Positions 8,213-17,138 are shown, counted from the first letter of the stretch. The stretch: 49,030 nt of DNA from Nitrospiraceae bacterium (GCA_003599795.1 QZJQ01000011.1:1-49030); one strand, 5' to 3'. The notes: generated by a model not told the origin, from the letters alone. Numbers and translations are program-made.

Positions 8213-9702
8213 TTTTTATTGCTTAATTTTTTCTCTAACCTTCTTGCAAACAATGACAAAGGATAGCTCATTGCAAAATAAAGTAATGCGACAATCAGCC
8301 CGAGTTCAAAAAACCTCAGTGTTGTCGCGGCAAGGATGCTGTATGTTTTAGTAAGCTCAACCATCGCAATTACAGATACAAGGGAAGAGTCCTTGAAAAG
8401 AGCTATGAAATCATTGGTGACCCCGGGAAGCGCAATCCTAAATGCCTGCGGAAGTATAATCCTTTTCACCGCAAGTGACTGCGTCATGCCGAGCGACAGC
8501 GCAGCCTCCATCTGGCCTTTTGGAACCGCATTAATTCCTGCCCTGTAAAGCTCTGCCTCATAAGCGGCATAATTCATTCCGAGGCCTATAAACGCTGCTG
8601 TCAAAGGACTTAACGAGATGCCGATGTTGGGAAGGCCGTAATAAATAATGTATAACTGTATGAGCAGGGGAGTCCCCCTGTATATCTCTATGTATGCTGT
8701 TGCCAGAGCGTTTAAGGGAGGCCTGCCATAAAGCCTCAGTATTGCGAGGACGAGTCCAAGAATGATTGCAAGCGCCATTGATACAACAGAGATGAGAATT
8801 GTTATTCCAGCGCCTTTCAGGAGATTCGGCAAAAAAGTATAGAGGGGAGCCTTCTTGCTCTCGTCAAGCCCGACGTAGCTTCCGGAATCCTTAATGGTTT
8901 CAAATAACTTAGCCTGAGTTTCATTCCACATATTCCATTTCTCATATATCTTTTTAAATTCGCCGGTTCGCAGTAATTTTGCAAGAATCCTATCTGTTTC
9001 CTGTTTGAATTCCTTATCATCTTTTTTTATTGCGATGCCATAAAACCCTTCGCCTACGGGAGAGCCTGCGTATTTGAGCTTAGGATTTGGTTTTGCATAA
9101 TAAGCTGCTATCGGCAGATCCAAGAGCACGGCGTCAAGCCTTCCGAGCGCTAAATCTTCGTAGGGCTCAACCTGGCCCGAATAAATTTTCACATCAACTC
9201 CGCCTATGCTCATCAAAATATCCTGCGCAACCGTGCCTGAAAGAGTGCCGGCTTTTTTCCCTTTAAGGCCGTAAATGTCTTTAATAAATGTTTCTTCTTT
9301 TCTTACAACAAGTTGCTCTGTGTAGATGTAGTAGGGGATTGAAAAAATTACTTTTGCCTCTCTCTGCGGCGTTATCTCTATGCCGTTCATTGCCATGTCA
9401 AAATCTCCGCGCTCAAGCGCAGGAATAAGGCTGTCCCATGCATTCTGCGACTGTTTTGCTTTAACGCCGAGTTCTCTCGCAATCGCCTCTGCGATGTCAA
9501 CTTCAAAGCCGATTAATCTTGAAGGGTCTTTGGGATCAGGGAACACATAAGGCGCGCCTCCTTCAGCATCCGAACCCCAGAGGAGATGCCCTCTTTTTTT
9601 GATTTTTTCAAGAGCGGTGCCGGAAGTCTGCGAGGGCACGGTCCATAGAAAAATAATTATCAACCCGAGGATAAGTGAAAGCAGTCTTAAGATAGTTTTC
9701 AT
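8209..9702 (-). CDS. Amino acid ABC transporter, fused substrate-binding protein and permease
   Basis: The 497-residue protein carries two parts usually made separately. After an N-terminal membrane or signal segment (residues 5-25) comes a family 3 solute-binding domain (about 30-265; [15 protein letters not shown] and [17 protein letters not shown]-like signatures). Then comes a His/Glu/Gln/Arg-type permease domain (about 290-490) with several membrane helices and the EAA-like loop [22 protein letters not shown]. Such fusions are known and keep the binding protein tethered on the periplasmic face. It is coupled to the downstream ATPase gene, making a complete two-gene importer. Confidence 0.9.
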   Translation of the reverse strand: MKTILRLLSLILGLIIIFLWTVPSQTSGTALEKIKKRGHLLWGSDAEGGAPYVFPDPKDPSRLIGFEVDIAEAIARELGVKAKQSQNAWDSLIPALERGDFDMAMNGIEITPQREAKVIFSIPYYIYTEQLVVRKEETFIKDIYGLKGKKAGTLSGTVAQDILMSIGGVDVKIYSGQVEPYEDLALGRLDAVLLDLPIAAYYAKPNPKLKYAGSPVGEGFYGIAIKKDDKEFKQETDRILAKLLRTGEFKKIYEKWNMWNETQAKLFETIKDSGSYVGLDESKKAPLYTFLPNLLKGAGITILISVVSMALAIILGLVLAILRLYGRPPLNALATAYIEIYRGTPLLIQLYIIYYGLPNIGISLSPLTAAFIGLGMNYAAYEAELYRAGINAVPKGQMEAALSLGMTQSLAVKRIILPQAFRIALPGVTNDFIALFKDSSLVSVIAMVELTKTYSILAATTLRFFELGLIVALLYFAMSYPLSLFARRLEKKLSNKK

Positions 9703-9726
9703 TTTAAAGGTTTAAAATGCAAAAGG

Positions 9727-11106
9727 TCAGAACTTTTTGGTGAACTTGACCAGCAGCCGGTCGTTTTCCTTCCACCTGCCGAGATGTGTTTTTTCTCCTC
9801 CGTTGAACCATTCATAAAATGTCTCTATTGACATCCCGTCTTTAAATTTACGCTCGTAAGTTATGCGGTGAGTATTGTCCTTTTTGGAAATGTTGTAGAT
9901 GGCTCCGTAAGACGCCTTATTTTTGTCGTCAATATCAACCTTTTGAAGTATGTATATGGCATTGCGGCCCAGACGCGAAGACCGCTGGTTTGCAGGGTAA
10001 TCAGGATGGTTCTGGTCTTCAAGCACCCACTCGTTTGAATACTCAGCAATGAGCTTGGCAGAGTCTATAGCGTCAATCTTCAGGAAAGTATTGAGATCAT
10101 ATTCGGTTCCGAACACATAATTGATGTAGGAATCTTCTTTTCTGTTTTCAGGAATCTGGCATACGCCTTCGCCGTGCAGTTCCCATTTTCCCTGCACTGT
10201 GGAAAATCCCGCAGCAAGAATACCGCCCTTTATATACTGTTTTTCATATTGATTGGCGCTCACGCGCTTAAGCACGGGATTGGGCAGATAGCCTTCGTAA
10301 GCGCTTACAAAAAAATCAACGCCCTCAACAGTCATCTTTTGCTTTAGCATAAAACCTGAATCAGTCAGATGATGCCGTATTCTCTTTTCCCTAATCTGGT
10401 AGTCGGTGCCGGCTTGGCCGGGAATATCCGAATCAACGAGGTCATAGTCGCCTTTGCCTGCGCTCCACCGCGCATGTTCCGGAGGATATCTTGATTTCTG
10501 AAAATAAGGCATCAGCCGAACCTCAGTGCTGTTATTACCGGTGTAATAATACGTCCATGACGCCTGCCATACCCCGAGTTTATCCGGGTCTGTGGGATGG
10601 TCTGCATCATACTTTGCAATGCGCTTTGCAGGAGAATAAAGAGTGCTTATCCCGTCTTCTATGTATTTATATCCAAATACAAGGTCTGAGGTCTCAAATT
10701 TTTTCTTTACATATAACTGCGAGAAATATGCTATCCGGCTTGGGCCGTACTGGTCTTTCTCAGAGCCGTACTGCAGGATAGCGTCAATCTTAATTTCGTA
10801 TTTCATCAGCTCCAGCCATGTATCCATTAACAACTGCGAGTAGAACTGCCTGAATTTAGTATCATCTCCTTTGCCCTGGTCCTGATGCTCGTTGTGTTTT
10901 GTGAAATTATACCCTATTGCGTTCCAGGTCCATTTCGCCTGTTTGAAGGCGGTATAAAAGGGATTTTTTTCTTCCTGTTTCACAGGTTTGTCTGCTGACA
11001 GCAAGGCGTCAAGGTCGTCAGCCTTTGGGGCTTTATCCTGCGCAAAGACAAGCGTTGAAGACAAAATAAGCATTGCGGCCGTTAAAAAGCATCTCATAAG
11101 CGGCAT
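9727..11106 (-). CDS. Predicted outer-membrane beta-barrel protein of an RND exporter operon
   Basis: I recognise no precise family. The 459-residue product has a signal peptide (cleavage probably after LVFA), a charged linker, then many alternating aromatic/polar stretches typical of beta-strands, ending in a phenylalanine (KFTKKF), the usual terminal residue of outer-membrane barrels. It is the last gene of an operon with an MMPL-type RND transporter (overlap 13 bp) and a LolA-like protein, a layout seen in predicted lipid or hopanoid-type export systems. A second in-frame ATG at 11097 is possible. Porin-like function is inference. Confidence 0.62.
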   Translation of the reverse strand: MPLMRCFLTAAMLILSSTLVFAQDKAPKADDLDALLSADKPVKQEEKNPFYTAFKQAKWTWNAIGYNFTKHNEHQDQGKGDDTKFRQFYSQLLMDTWLELMKYEIKIDAILQYGSEKDQYGPSRIAYFSQLYVKKKFETSDLVFGYKYIEDGISTLYSPAKRIAKYDADHPTDPDKLGVWQASWTYYYTGNNSTEVRLMPYFQKSRYPPEHARWSAGKGDYDLVDSDIPGQAGTDYQIREKRIRHHLTDSGFMLKQKMTVEGVDFFVSAYEGYLPNPVLKRVSANQYEKQYIKGGILAAGFSTVQGKWELHGEGVCQIPENRKEDSYINYVFGTEYDLNTFLKIDAIDSAKLIAEYSNEWVLEDQNHPDYPANQRSSRLGRNAIYILQKVDIDDKNKASYGAIYNISKKDNTHRITYERKFKDGMSIETFYEWFNGGEKTHLGRWKENDRLLVKFTKKF

Positions 11107-13829
11107 ACCATTTTATCCGTAGTTTCTATAAGGCGGTTTCCAAGAATCTTTGAGATATTGAGGAAGAGTTTTGATGTGATGAACGGGCTCAGGCGGCGCA
11201 GCCTCTCAAGTGTTTTCCAGTCAAGCGATAAAAGTTTTACATCTGTTACGGCAAACACATCAGCTGTTCTCGGCTGGCTGCTGACAAGCGCAATCTCGCC
11301 GAAGACGTCTCCGGGCTCTAATTTGGCAATGGCCTTGCGCTCGCCGTTAACAGCCTTGGATACAGACATCTCTCCGTCAACGACAAGAAACATCTTATCC
11401 CCTGCATCGCCCTCGCGTATTATCTGCTCCCCTGCCTTAGCGTCGCGCATGTGGGACATCAGAATCAGACGCCGTATCTGGAATTTACTCAGCCCCTGGA
11501 GAAGCATTGACTGCTTAATCAGACGGTCTCTAAGCGCAAGCCCGATGGCATCCCACAGAGTGATAAGCCGCACAGATGAAAGCGTAAGAGGCGTGATGAA
11601 CAATTCTGTTCCAAAAGCGACAATCATAACAAACGCGCTGAGCGCGCCGAACTGGGCTATCGGAACAAACTTTGAGAAAATCAGAGTGCCGAAACCCGCG
11701 GCTAAAGAAACGCTGGATATGAATATGGGCCTGATTTCCGCAAGCAGGGTATCTTCAAGCGCCTTTTTTTCATCGCCGTATTTTTTAAGGTTCTGGTTGT
11801 AAAGAACCATAAATACAGTGGTGTCATCAACGGCAATTCCGATTGTAACTGCGGCAACCATAACCGTGCCTGCGTTCAGGGGAATGCCCGCTATCCCCAT
11901 CAAGCCGAAGAATATGGTAACAGGAAGAAGATTGGGAATTAAGACAATAAGCCCCGCCTTCCACGACATAAAAAGAAACGCCATTATTGCGGCTATCATT
12001 AAGGCTGTTGTTGCCAGAGAGCTAATCTGCCCTGATATGAAATTCTCAGCGGCATCCGCAATTAAAACTCCTTCGCCTGTGACAAGTATGCCCGTGTATT
12101 TGCCATAGCGTCCGCTGTTTAAGTCCTTCTTGATTTTTCCGATAATATTATTTAATTCAGTAGAGGAATTTATGTTATGTCGCACCATGATATTGACTTT
12201 AGAGAAATCTCCTGAGACGAACCTCTCTATGTCATTCCTCTGGAAGAACAGCAGGTATTGTGATATCAGATTGTCAGAATCCGGAACTTTGTGGAATGCA
12301 GGGTCTCCGTTCTGCATCCCTTTGTTTACAAGGGCGATGTAGTCAGGAAGGCTCAGCACTGTATCAAAGACCTTTAGGTTTCTCAGGTATGCTTCAGCCT
12401 CCTCTATCTTTTTAAGGCTTGCTGCGGTTTTAAAATCACCGGTATCTTTTTCAAAGACAATATAAAAGATATTCTGCCCTGACAGGTTTTCATGCATCTT
12501 GTCGGCAGCCTTTACAATAGGAGAACTCTTTCTGAAATATGATATGACGTCGTTATTGACATAAATGAAGGCTGTAGCAATCAGCGAGATTATGAGGACC
12601 AAAGAGCTTGTGACTATTATTCTTCTTCTGTATTGATAACCCCAGTAAACTACTTTATGCACAATCGCATTCAGGAGTTTATTGCCCTTCGTATCTTCAT
12701 GAAACCCTCTTGCCATAATGGATTTACCGAAGAACCTCAGGTAAACAGGAGTCATGGTTATTGTCACGAAGAAATTCAGGAGAAACCCGAGACCTGAGGC
12801 AATGCCGAAATCCTGAAGGATAACTACATCAGTGAAGGCAATAGACCCGAAACCGATAACAGTGGTAAGCGCGGTTAAGAAAAATGCTATGCCGAGTTTT
12901 TTGCCTATGCCGACAAGCACCGCCTCTCTCGGAGGCTCGCCCTTTGAAGTGGCATCAAGGAATTCGGCAACCATATGGGTGTCTTCAGTTGCTCCTATGA
13001 CTATCATGATTGCGGGGACAATGGCAGTAAGAGGATTTATAGGCACGCCAAAAAGCTTCATGAATCCGAAGGTCCAGCAAATGCTTATTGCCGCATTGAC
13101 AAGAGGCACTATTGCCCCGTGATAGTTGCCCAGTGTCAGCATTATGGTTAGAAGCAATGCTAAAACTCCGATTGGCACAAGCACAAGCTGGTCGTCAACT
13201 ATATACTCTGACATGGATGTGTTCACATACGGAGCGCCTGTCTGGAATATCTCCTGAAAGTCACCCTTGTATGATGCAATAACATCTTCTATGCCTTTTT
13301 TGATTTTGCTGTCAAACTTATCGTCTTTTTTATCCCTGCTGAGATAGAGGGATATAACAGTGGATTTGCCGTCAGGAGAGATGAAATTTCTGTGAATTAC
13401 CGGATTTTCAATGGCGTCTTTTTGCTTTGAGAGAAGTTCGTTTGTATCCCCCGGTATTATGTCAAGGAGCGGAGCTGTATCAATCATGCCCTGCTGTCCT
13501 TTGATGTTATTGATTGTGAACAGGCTTTCAGCTTTTTCTACGCCTTTGAGGTTAGCCAGTTGGTCAAACATCAGGCGGAGGCGGTTGAGCTTCTTTTCAG
13601 TAAAAAGGCCTGAATCTCTTATATAAACAAAGGAAAGGACGTCAGAGCCGAATATCTTTTTGGTTTCTTCATACCGTTTTTTTTCCGGCGTGTCCCTTGC
13701 CATGAACCTGTCGCTTGAGACATCTATCTTTAACTGAAATGCCGGTATGGCAAGGGAAATAGTCAGTAAAGCGGTGATAAGGATTATAACCCACGGTTTG
13801 TCATATGAAAATCTGACAAGTCTTTCCAT
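11094..13829 (-). CDS. RND/MMPL superfamily exporter with C-terminal cyclic-nucleotide-binding domain
   Basis: RND/MMPL proteins use the proton gradient to move lipids or hydrophobic compounds. The 911-residue protein has an N-terminal helix (about 13-33), two large periplasmic loops and two sets of membrane helices (about 215-375 and 590-760) with MMPL-type sequences (IVPAIMIVIGATEDTHM; VAAVTIGIAVDDTTVFM). Unusually, residues about 785-900 form a cyclic-nucleotide-binding domain: EQIIREGDAGDKMFLV, then FGEIALVSSQPRTADV, which matches the phosphate-binding cassette. The fusion suggests control by cAMP, cGMP or a related ligand. The operon order is LolA-like, MMPL, outer-membrane protein. Confidence 0.88.
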   Translation of the reverse strand: MERLVRFSYDKPWVIILITALLTISLAIPAFQLKIDVSSDRFMARDTPEKKRYEETKKIFGSDVLSFVYIRDSGLFTEKKLNRLRLMFDQLANLKGVEKAESLFTINNIKGQQGMIDTAPLLDIIPGDTNELLSKQKDAIENPVIHRNFISPDGKSTVISLYLSRDKKDDKFDSKIKKGIEDVIASYKGDFQEIFQTGAPYVNTSMSEYIVDDQLVLVPIGVLALLLTIMLTLGNYHGAIVPLVNAAISICWTFGFMKLFGVPINPLTAIVPAIMIVIGATEDTHMVAEFLDATSKGEPPREAVLVGIGKKLGIAFFLTALTTVIGFGSIAFTDVVILQDFGIASGLGFLLNFFVTITMTPVYLRFFGKSIMARGFHEDTKGNKLLNAIVHKVVYWGYQYRRRIIVTSSLVLIISLIATAFIYVNNDVISYFRKSSPIVKAADKMHENLSGQNIFYIVFEKDTGDFKTAASLKKIEEAEAYLRNLKVFDTVLSLPDYIALVNKGMQNGDPAFHKVPDSDNLISQYLLFFQRNDIERFVSGDFSKVNIMVRHNINSSTELNNIIGKIKKDLNSGRYGKYTGILVTGEGVLIADAAENFISGQISSLATTALMIAAIMAFLFMSWKAGLIVLIPNLLPVTIFFGLMGIAGIPLNAGTVMVAAVTIGIAVDDTTVFMVLYNQNLKKYGDEKKALEDTLLAEIRPIFISSVSLAAGFGTLIFSKFVPIAQFGALSAFVMIVAFGTELFITPLTLSSVRLITLWDAIGLALRDRLIKQSMLLQGLSKFQIRRLILMSHMRDAKAGEQIIREGDAGDKMFLVVDGEMSVSKAVNGERKAIAKLEPGDVFGEIALVSSQPRTADVFAVTDVKLLSLDWKTLERLRRLSPFITSKLFLNISKILGNRLIETTDKMVCRL

Positions 13830-13850
13830 GCTTCCCTTATAGTCCCCTTT

Positions 13851-14639
13851 TTATTTAAAGCTTGTCACTGCGCGCTCTGTGAATATTGAATCCTCTATAT
13901 TGCCGTCTATCTTCCGCTCCACCAGTCCCATCAAGGTCTGGTGTTTGTTCTGGTGATGTGTCATTAAGACCTTGTCTGCCCGCATAAGCTTTCCTTTTAT
14001 GGCTTTTACATTATGTGCAGTCTGGGTCTTGAGAAGTTTCATGCTGTGGTCATAGAAATCCACTTTCAGGGTAACAAAGGTGTCCGTTGTAATCCATAAA
14101 ATCCGTTTTGCGTAACCCGTGGTCTTCTTTTCTTCATCTGTTGACGGCAGGGATTCAATAACATAGCAGTCCTGATTGTCGTATTTTTCTTTCTTTAATA
14201 CAGCGTATGTATGGGCCTCAAGTTTTTCGGGCCTGAGGTCTTCATAGGAAAAATCAGTGCCCATAAAATATCCTTTTTTATTGCCGCCTGCAATTCTCTT
14301 AAGCTTTTGGCCGTATGCAGGCATGTAGAGCCACTGGTCGTCTTCCCTGTCTTTTTGTTCCCATGTAAGCAGCGCTGTGCCTCTTATGTCCGCAGGCCCC
14401 TCAAAGCGGGCGAGATATTTAAAAAGCCCTGCATTGTCTTTCTTTGCATAGCGCTTTAATTCGCGGGTTTCCTTATTACTTGAACTGTCAATCAGCACCA
14501 TCTTTATATTTTCATATTCCTGGGCGGCTTCATGCCTTTTCTTCTGCTCTTTCATGATGTCAAGGCCTGAAAGCTCCTGTGAAAAGGCAGGCGCGGCAAC
14601 ACACAGCATGTACGAAATTAAGATTATTAATTTTTTCAT
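13851..14639 (-). CDS. Outer-membrane lipoprotein-sorting (LolA-like, Pfam 17131-type) protein
   Basis: A periplasmic LolA-fold protein that often accompanies MMPL/RND exporters and is thought to shuttle lipid-like cargo. The 262-residue product has a signal peptide (cleavage near AAPAFS), then a long beta-rich domain with WLYMPAYGQKLKRIAG and MGTDFSYEDL, signatures I associate with this family. It is the first gene of the three-gene exporter operon; the 21-bp gap to the MMPL gene supports co-transcription. A putative extended -10 promoter lies upstream at about 14694-14699. Confidence 0.83.
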   Translation of the reverse strand: MKKLIILISYMLCVAAPAFSQELSGLDIMKEQKKRHEAAQEYENIKMVLIDSSSNKETRELKRYAKKDNAGLFKYLARFEGPADIRGTALLTWEQKDREDDQWLYMPAYGQKLKRIAGGNKKGYFMGTDFSYEDLRPEKLEAHTYAVLKKEKYDNQDCYVIESLPSTDEEKKTTGYAKRILWITTDTFVTLKVDFYDHSMKLLKTQTAHNVKAIKGKLMRADKVLMTHHQNKHQTLMGLVERKIDGNIEDSIFTERAVTSFK

Positions 14640-14689
14640 AATTCCTCCTCTTTAGGGTTTTATAGAGAATAGTTAACTCGGTAAAATTC

Positions 14690-14738
14690 TACCATAACAG
14701 TTCATTAAAAGCGAAGTCATTTTTTATGTGTTATGGTA
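14690..14738. promoter_or_regulatory. Divergent promoter region with mirrored extended -10 elements
   Basis: TACCATAACA (14690-14699) and TGTTATGGTA (14729-14738) are perfect 10-bp inverted repeats 29 bp apart. Each arm reads as an extended -10 (TGT-TATGGT) towards its own gene: leftwards to the LolA-like operon and rightwards to acetyl-CoA synthetase beta. Leftwards a TGACTT lies 17 bp upstream of the -10. The arms could also be an operator pair for a shared regulator. The rightward start codon lies only 11 nt past the -10, implying a very short leader. Confidence 0.45.
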
Positions 14739-14748
14739 AACTTTATCC

Positions 14749-15435
14749 ATGACAGCCGGTGATGATTCTGTTTTGAAGCACACGGTTTCCTTTTTGGAAA
14801 AGCATAAAGGGAAGAGGGTGTTTCTTGAGCACGAAGTGAAGGTGTTTTTAAGAAGCATTGGGCTTACTGTTCCTAACGGCATATTTGTAGACAAAAACGG
14901 GTATATTCCTTCTGCAACCCTTGCCTATCCGCTTGCGGCAAAAGTTTCATCCACAAAAATAACATCCAAGAGCGATGTTAATGGCATCAGGTTAGGGCTG
15001 AGGAATGACGCTGAGATGAAGAAGGCTGTCTCGGAACTGCTTAAAATTGAACATGCAGAAGGCGTGCTTGTTGAAGAGATGGCTCACGAGGGGGTTGAGG
15101 TTATCATCGGCGGCGTGACTGATAAACAGTTCGGGCCTGTTGTGATGTTCGGTCTCGGAGGCGTGTTTGTTGAACTCTTCAAAGACATTGCATTTGCCCT
15201 TGCGCCTTTAAAAGAGGAAGACGCTTTCTGGCTTATTAAGCAGGTAAAGGGATATAAACTTCTTGAAGGCTTTCGCGGAAAGCCTGCTGTTGATAAAGAC
15301 GCTCTCATAAAAACTATTCTTACAGTCTCGGAGATAATGGCATCAGGCTATGTTGAAGAGATAGATTTAAATCCCGTAGCGCTTTATCCAAAAGGCGCAA
15401 TGGTGCTGGATGCGAAGATGAAGGGGAGAGTTTAA
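14749..15435 (+). CDS. Acetate-CoA ligase (ADP-forming), beta subunit (ATP-grasp)
   Basis: This is the ATP-grasp partner of the alpha subunit at 3565. The 228-residue product has the ATP-grasp_5 pattern: LEHEVKVFLRSIGLTVPNG at the N-terminus, YPLAAKVSSTKITSKSDVNGI with the nucleotide-binding lysine, EEMAHEGVEVIIGGVTDKQFGPVVMFGLGG in the middle and EEIDLNPVALYP at the end. The length matches stand-alone beta subunits. It is separated from the alpha gene by about 10 kb yet has a similar promoter arrangement with a near-leaderless start. No Shine-Dalgarno site is seen before 14749. Confidence 0.88.
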   Translation: MTAGDDSVLKHTVSFLEKHKGKRVFLEHEVKVFLRSIGLTVPNGIFVDKNGYIPSATLAYPLAAKVSSTKITSKSDVNGIRLGLRNDAEMKKAVSELLKIEHAEGVLVEEMAHEGVEVIIGGVTDKQFGPVVMFGLGGVFVELFKDIAFALAPLKEEDAFWLIKQVKGYKLLEGFRGKPAVDKDALIKTILTVSEIMASGYVEEIDLNPVALYPKGAMVLDAKMKGRV

Positions 15436-15436
15436 A

Positions 15437-15495
15437 AAGCAGCGCTGCCTTTCTGCGATGTTGTTGCTCAAGGCAAGCACTGCTTATTAATTTTT
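15437..15495. terminator. Imperfect hairpin between convergent genes, possible terminator
   Basis: AAGCAGCGCTGCCT (15437-15450) and AGGCAAGCACTGCTT (15471-15485) are imperfect inverted repeats, followed by a T-rich stretch (TTAATTTTTA). It lies between acetyl-CoA synthetase beta and the convergent peroxiredoxin, so it could end transcription of the former. The stem has internal mismatches. Confidence 0.4.
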
Positions 15496-16102
15496 ACTTA
15501 AGCGCTTCAAAAACCTTTCCTACCATCTTTTCAGACGGCTTGAGGGTTTTTCCGCCGGGCTTCCATGAGGCAGGACATGCCTCATCTGTATGCGCCGCAA
15601 GATGCTTGTTAGCCTGAATCTTTCTTAATAGCTCCTCTGCATTTCTTCCGACATTATAAAAATTCACCTCTGACGCAAGGAGTCTTCCTTCGGGGTTTAT
15701 AATGAATGTGCCTCGCAAAGCATGACCTGTCTCTTCGTCATAAACGCCAAACATCTTTGAGAGTTTTGCAGTGCGGTCCGCGGCCATGGGGAATTTTACT
15801 TTCTCAAGCATTTTTTCTTCTCTCTGCCATGCAAGATGAACGAATTTCGTGTCTGTGCTTACTGTGATAACCTCCGCATTTTCTTTTTTAAGGTTTTCAT
15901 ACTGATCTGCCAGATCAGCGAATTCAGTTGCTCAGACGAATGTGAAATCAGCAGGATAGAAAAAAAGTACGGTCCATTTCCCTTCTTTCTTCAGAGCCTC
16001 AAGGCTTCTTTCTCCGAAGAAATTCTCAGCAGGCTCAAAGGTCTCAATCTTAAAATCCGCCACTGCTTGCCCAACTCTCAAACCACAGCATGGTTCGCAC
16101 AT
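15494..16102 (-). CDS. AhpC/Prx1-type peroxiredoxin, probable selenoprotein (Sec57)
   Basis: Typical 2-Cys peroxiredoxins reduce peroxides through a peroxidatic and a resolving cysteine. The ORF track shows only residues 98-202 because an in-frame TGA (15932-15934) splits the frame. Reading through it gives 202 residues in one frame: start at 16102 with AGGAGG, then FYPADFTFV, then TGA, then ATEFADLADQYENL. Family members have Cys exactly at the TGA, within FTFVCPTE. The resolving Cys176 (EACPASWKPG) is intact, and both sides are well conserved (VITVSTDTKFVHLAW). A stem-loop follows the TGA. Selenocysteine at residue 57 is therefore the best reading; a recent nonsense mutation is the alternative. 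Confidence 0.85.
15902..15918 (-). promoter_or_regulatory. Candidate bacterial SECIS element
   Basis: On the coding strand, CTGATCTGGCAGATCAG begins 13 nt after the UGA codon. It folds as a perfect 7-bp stem with a GGC loop. The stem can extend by three pairs (TTC with GAA) across a small internal loop. Known bacterial SECIS hairpins lie immediately 3' of the UGA with a guanosine at the start of a short apical loop, bound by SelB. Position, size and loop all fit; SelB binding is inferred. Confidence 0.7.
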
Positions 16103-16180
16103 AATGCACCTCCTGAAATAATCTTAATTAAATTTTAGCTGAAATTTTATTTTTGTAAAGTCAAGATAAACGGGAAGATA

Positions 16181-16266
16181 TGGTGCCGAAGGCGGGATTT
16201 GAACCCGCACGGGTTACCCCACACGCCCCTCAAACGTGCGTGTCTACCAGGTTCCACCACTTCGGC
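16181..16266 (-). tRNA. tRNA-Leu (anticodon GAG)
   Basis: On the minus strand the gene begins GCCGAAG at 16266, pairs with CTTCGGC at the 3' end, and encodes its CCA. The anticodon stem CACGT/GCGTG closes a TTGAGGG loop, giving anticodon GAG. A long variable arm (GGGGTAACCC) is typical of a class II tRNA. It lies upstream of the peroxiredoxin on the same strand. Confidence 0.94.
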
Positions 16267-16309
16267 ATCCTGATATATTATTATAAGGACAGCGATGTTT
16301 TCAACTCCG

Positions 16310-16657
16310 CTATGCTTCAAATGCATCCTTGATGTGTTCTATTTCCTTTTCTGAGCCGGTTAAATTGATGCTTATGACGTCAAATCTGGCAGCGCAGTTT
16401 TTCTTCAGGGCCTTCATATAGAAAAGAGCGAGATTTTTAAGTTTGTGTTTTTTACGGGCATCTACGGCCTCAAACGGGTAACCGAAGGCATTGCTTGAAC
16501 GGGTTTTGACCTCAACAAATACGAGTGTCTCTCCGTCTTTTGCAATGATGTCCAGTTCGCCGATCGGAGTCTTGTAATTTCTTTCTATTATCCTGTAACC
16601 TTGGGCTTTGAGAAATTCGGCGGCGAGGTCTTCACCCTTACTGCCAAATTGTTTCAT
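16310..16657 (-). CDS. YraN family (UPF0102) putative endonuclease
   Basis: YraN proteins have a restriction-endonuclease-like fold related to Holliday junction resolvases; their role is unsettled. The 115-residue product begins [16 protein letters not shown] and carries the nuclease-like motif [21 protein letters not shown], with the D and ExK residues present. The start at 16657 is chosen over the track's 16696 because the family starts there and AGGAGA precedes it. It overlaps the upstream Toprim gene by 20 bp. Confidence 0.88.
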   Translation of the reverse strand: MKQFGSKGEDLAAEFLKAQGYRIIERNYKTPIGELDIIAKDGETLVFVEVKTRSSNAFGYPFEAVDARKKHKLKNLALFYMKALKKNCAARFDVISINLTGSEKEIEHIKDAFEA

Positions 16658-17066
16658 TAGCTTCAAGTCTCCTGATGAGTTTTGGAATGCCCTCAATGTC
16701 TTTTATATCTTTCTGGCAGAGGATTTTTATCAGTTCCCTGAATGCCGAAAACTCTTCCCAGTGCCCGTTCAGATGGCTGCACAGGGCTTTGTTCAGGCTT
16801 TCCCCTTTTTCATCCCAGTCAAGGAGTATTATCACGCGGCGAAACTTATCCGAGACCGCTTCGCAAAAGTCGTATATGCCCTGCCCGCTGTGAAGCATGA
16901 GTATCTCTCCCTGAAGCCCAAGTTCCCTGAGCGCGCTTGCGTCCCTTTTTCCTTCAACTATCACAGGGGTGTCTTTGTTGCGCTCGCACAGGGTTTCAAA
17001 TACCTCACGCAGCCTTGCCGCCCTCTCCATATTGTCTGTCATCTGGCCGTTTCTCTGTATATTCAT
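16638..17066 (-). CDS. Toprim-domain protein
   Basis: The 142-residue product contains a stand-alone Toprim domain: the conserved glutamate in PVIVEGKRDASALRELG (about 34-48), and the DxD-type motif in VIILLDWDEKGE (about 78-89). Toprim domains act in primases, topoisomerases and the RNase M5 nuclease; small archaeal and bacterial stand-alone versions like this are uncharacterised. It precedes yraN with an overlap, so the two are probably co-transcribed, possibly for nucleic-acid processing. Confidence 0.75.
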   Translation of the reverse strand: MNIQRNGQMTDNMERAARLREVFETLCERNKDTPVIVEGKRDASALRELGLQGEILMLHSGQGIYDFCEAVSDKFRRVIILLDWDEKGESLNKALCSHLNGHWEEFSAFRELIKILCQKDIKDIEGIPKLIRRLEANETIWQ

Positions 17067-17108
17067 GATTTCACATGCCCTTTATCGATATTTTACCCTA
17101 AAAAATAA

Positions 17109-17138
17109 TTGACAGGCAAAGCATAATTAAATTACTCT
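17109..17138 (+). promoter_or_regulatory. Possible promoter of gmhA
   Basis: TTGACA (17109-17114), an 18-nt spacer and TACTCT (17133-17138) lie just before gmhA. The start codon is 13 nt past the -10 and has no Shine-Dalgarno site, so the leader would be about 7 nt. Confidence 0.4.

Noticed and set aside
15494-15811. Stand-alone 105-residue CDS for the peroxiredoxin 3' part
   Set aside because: It is the C-terminal piece of a 202-codon frame interrupted by one UGA at the catalytic cysteine; it lacks the peroxidatic site and a ribosome-binding site.
15932-15934. UGA read as a sense codon through an altered genetic code
   Set aside because: Other genes in the window, such as the DUF3108 gene (24053-24055), end in TGA, so a general code change does not fit.
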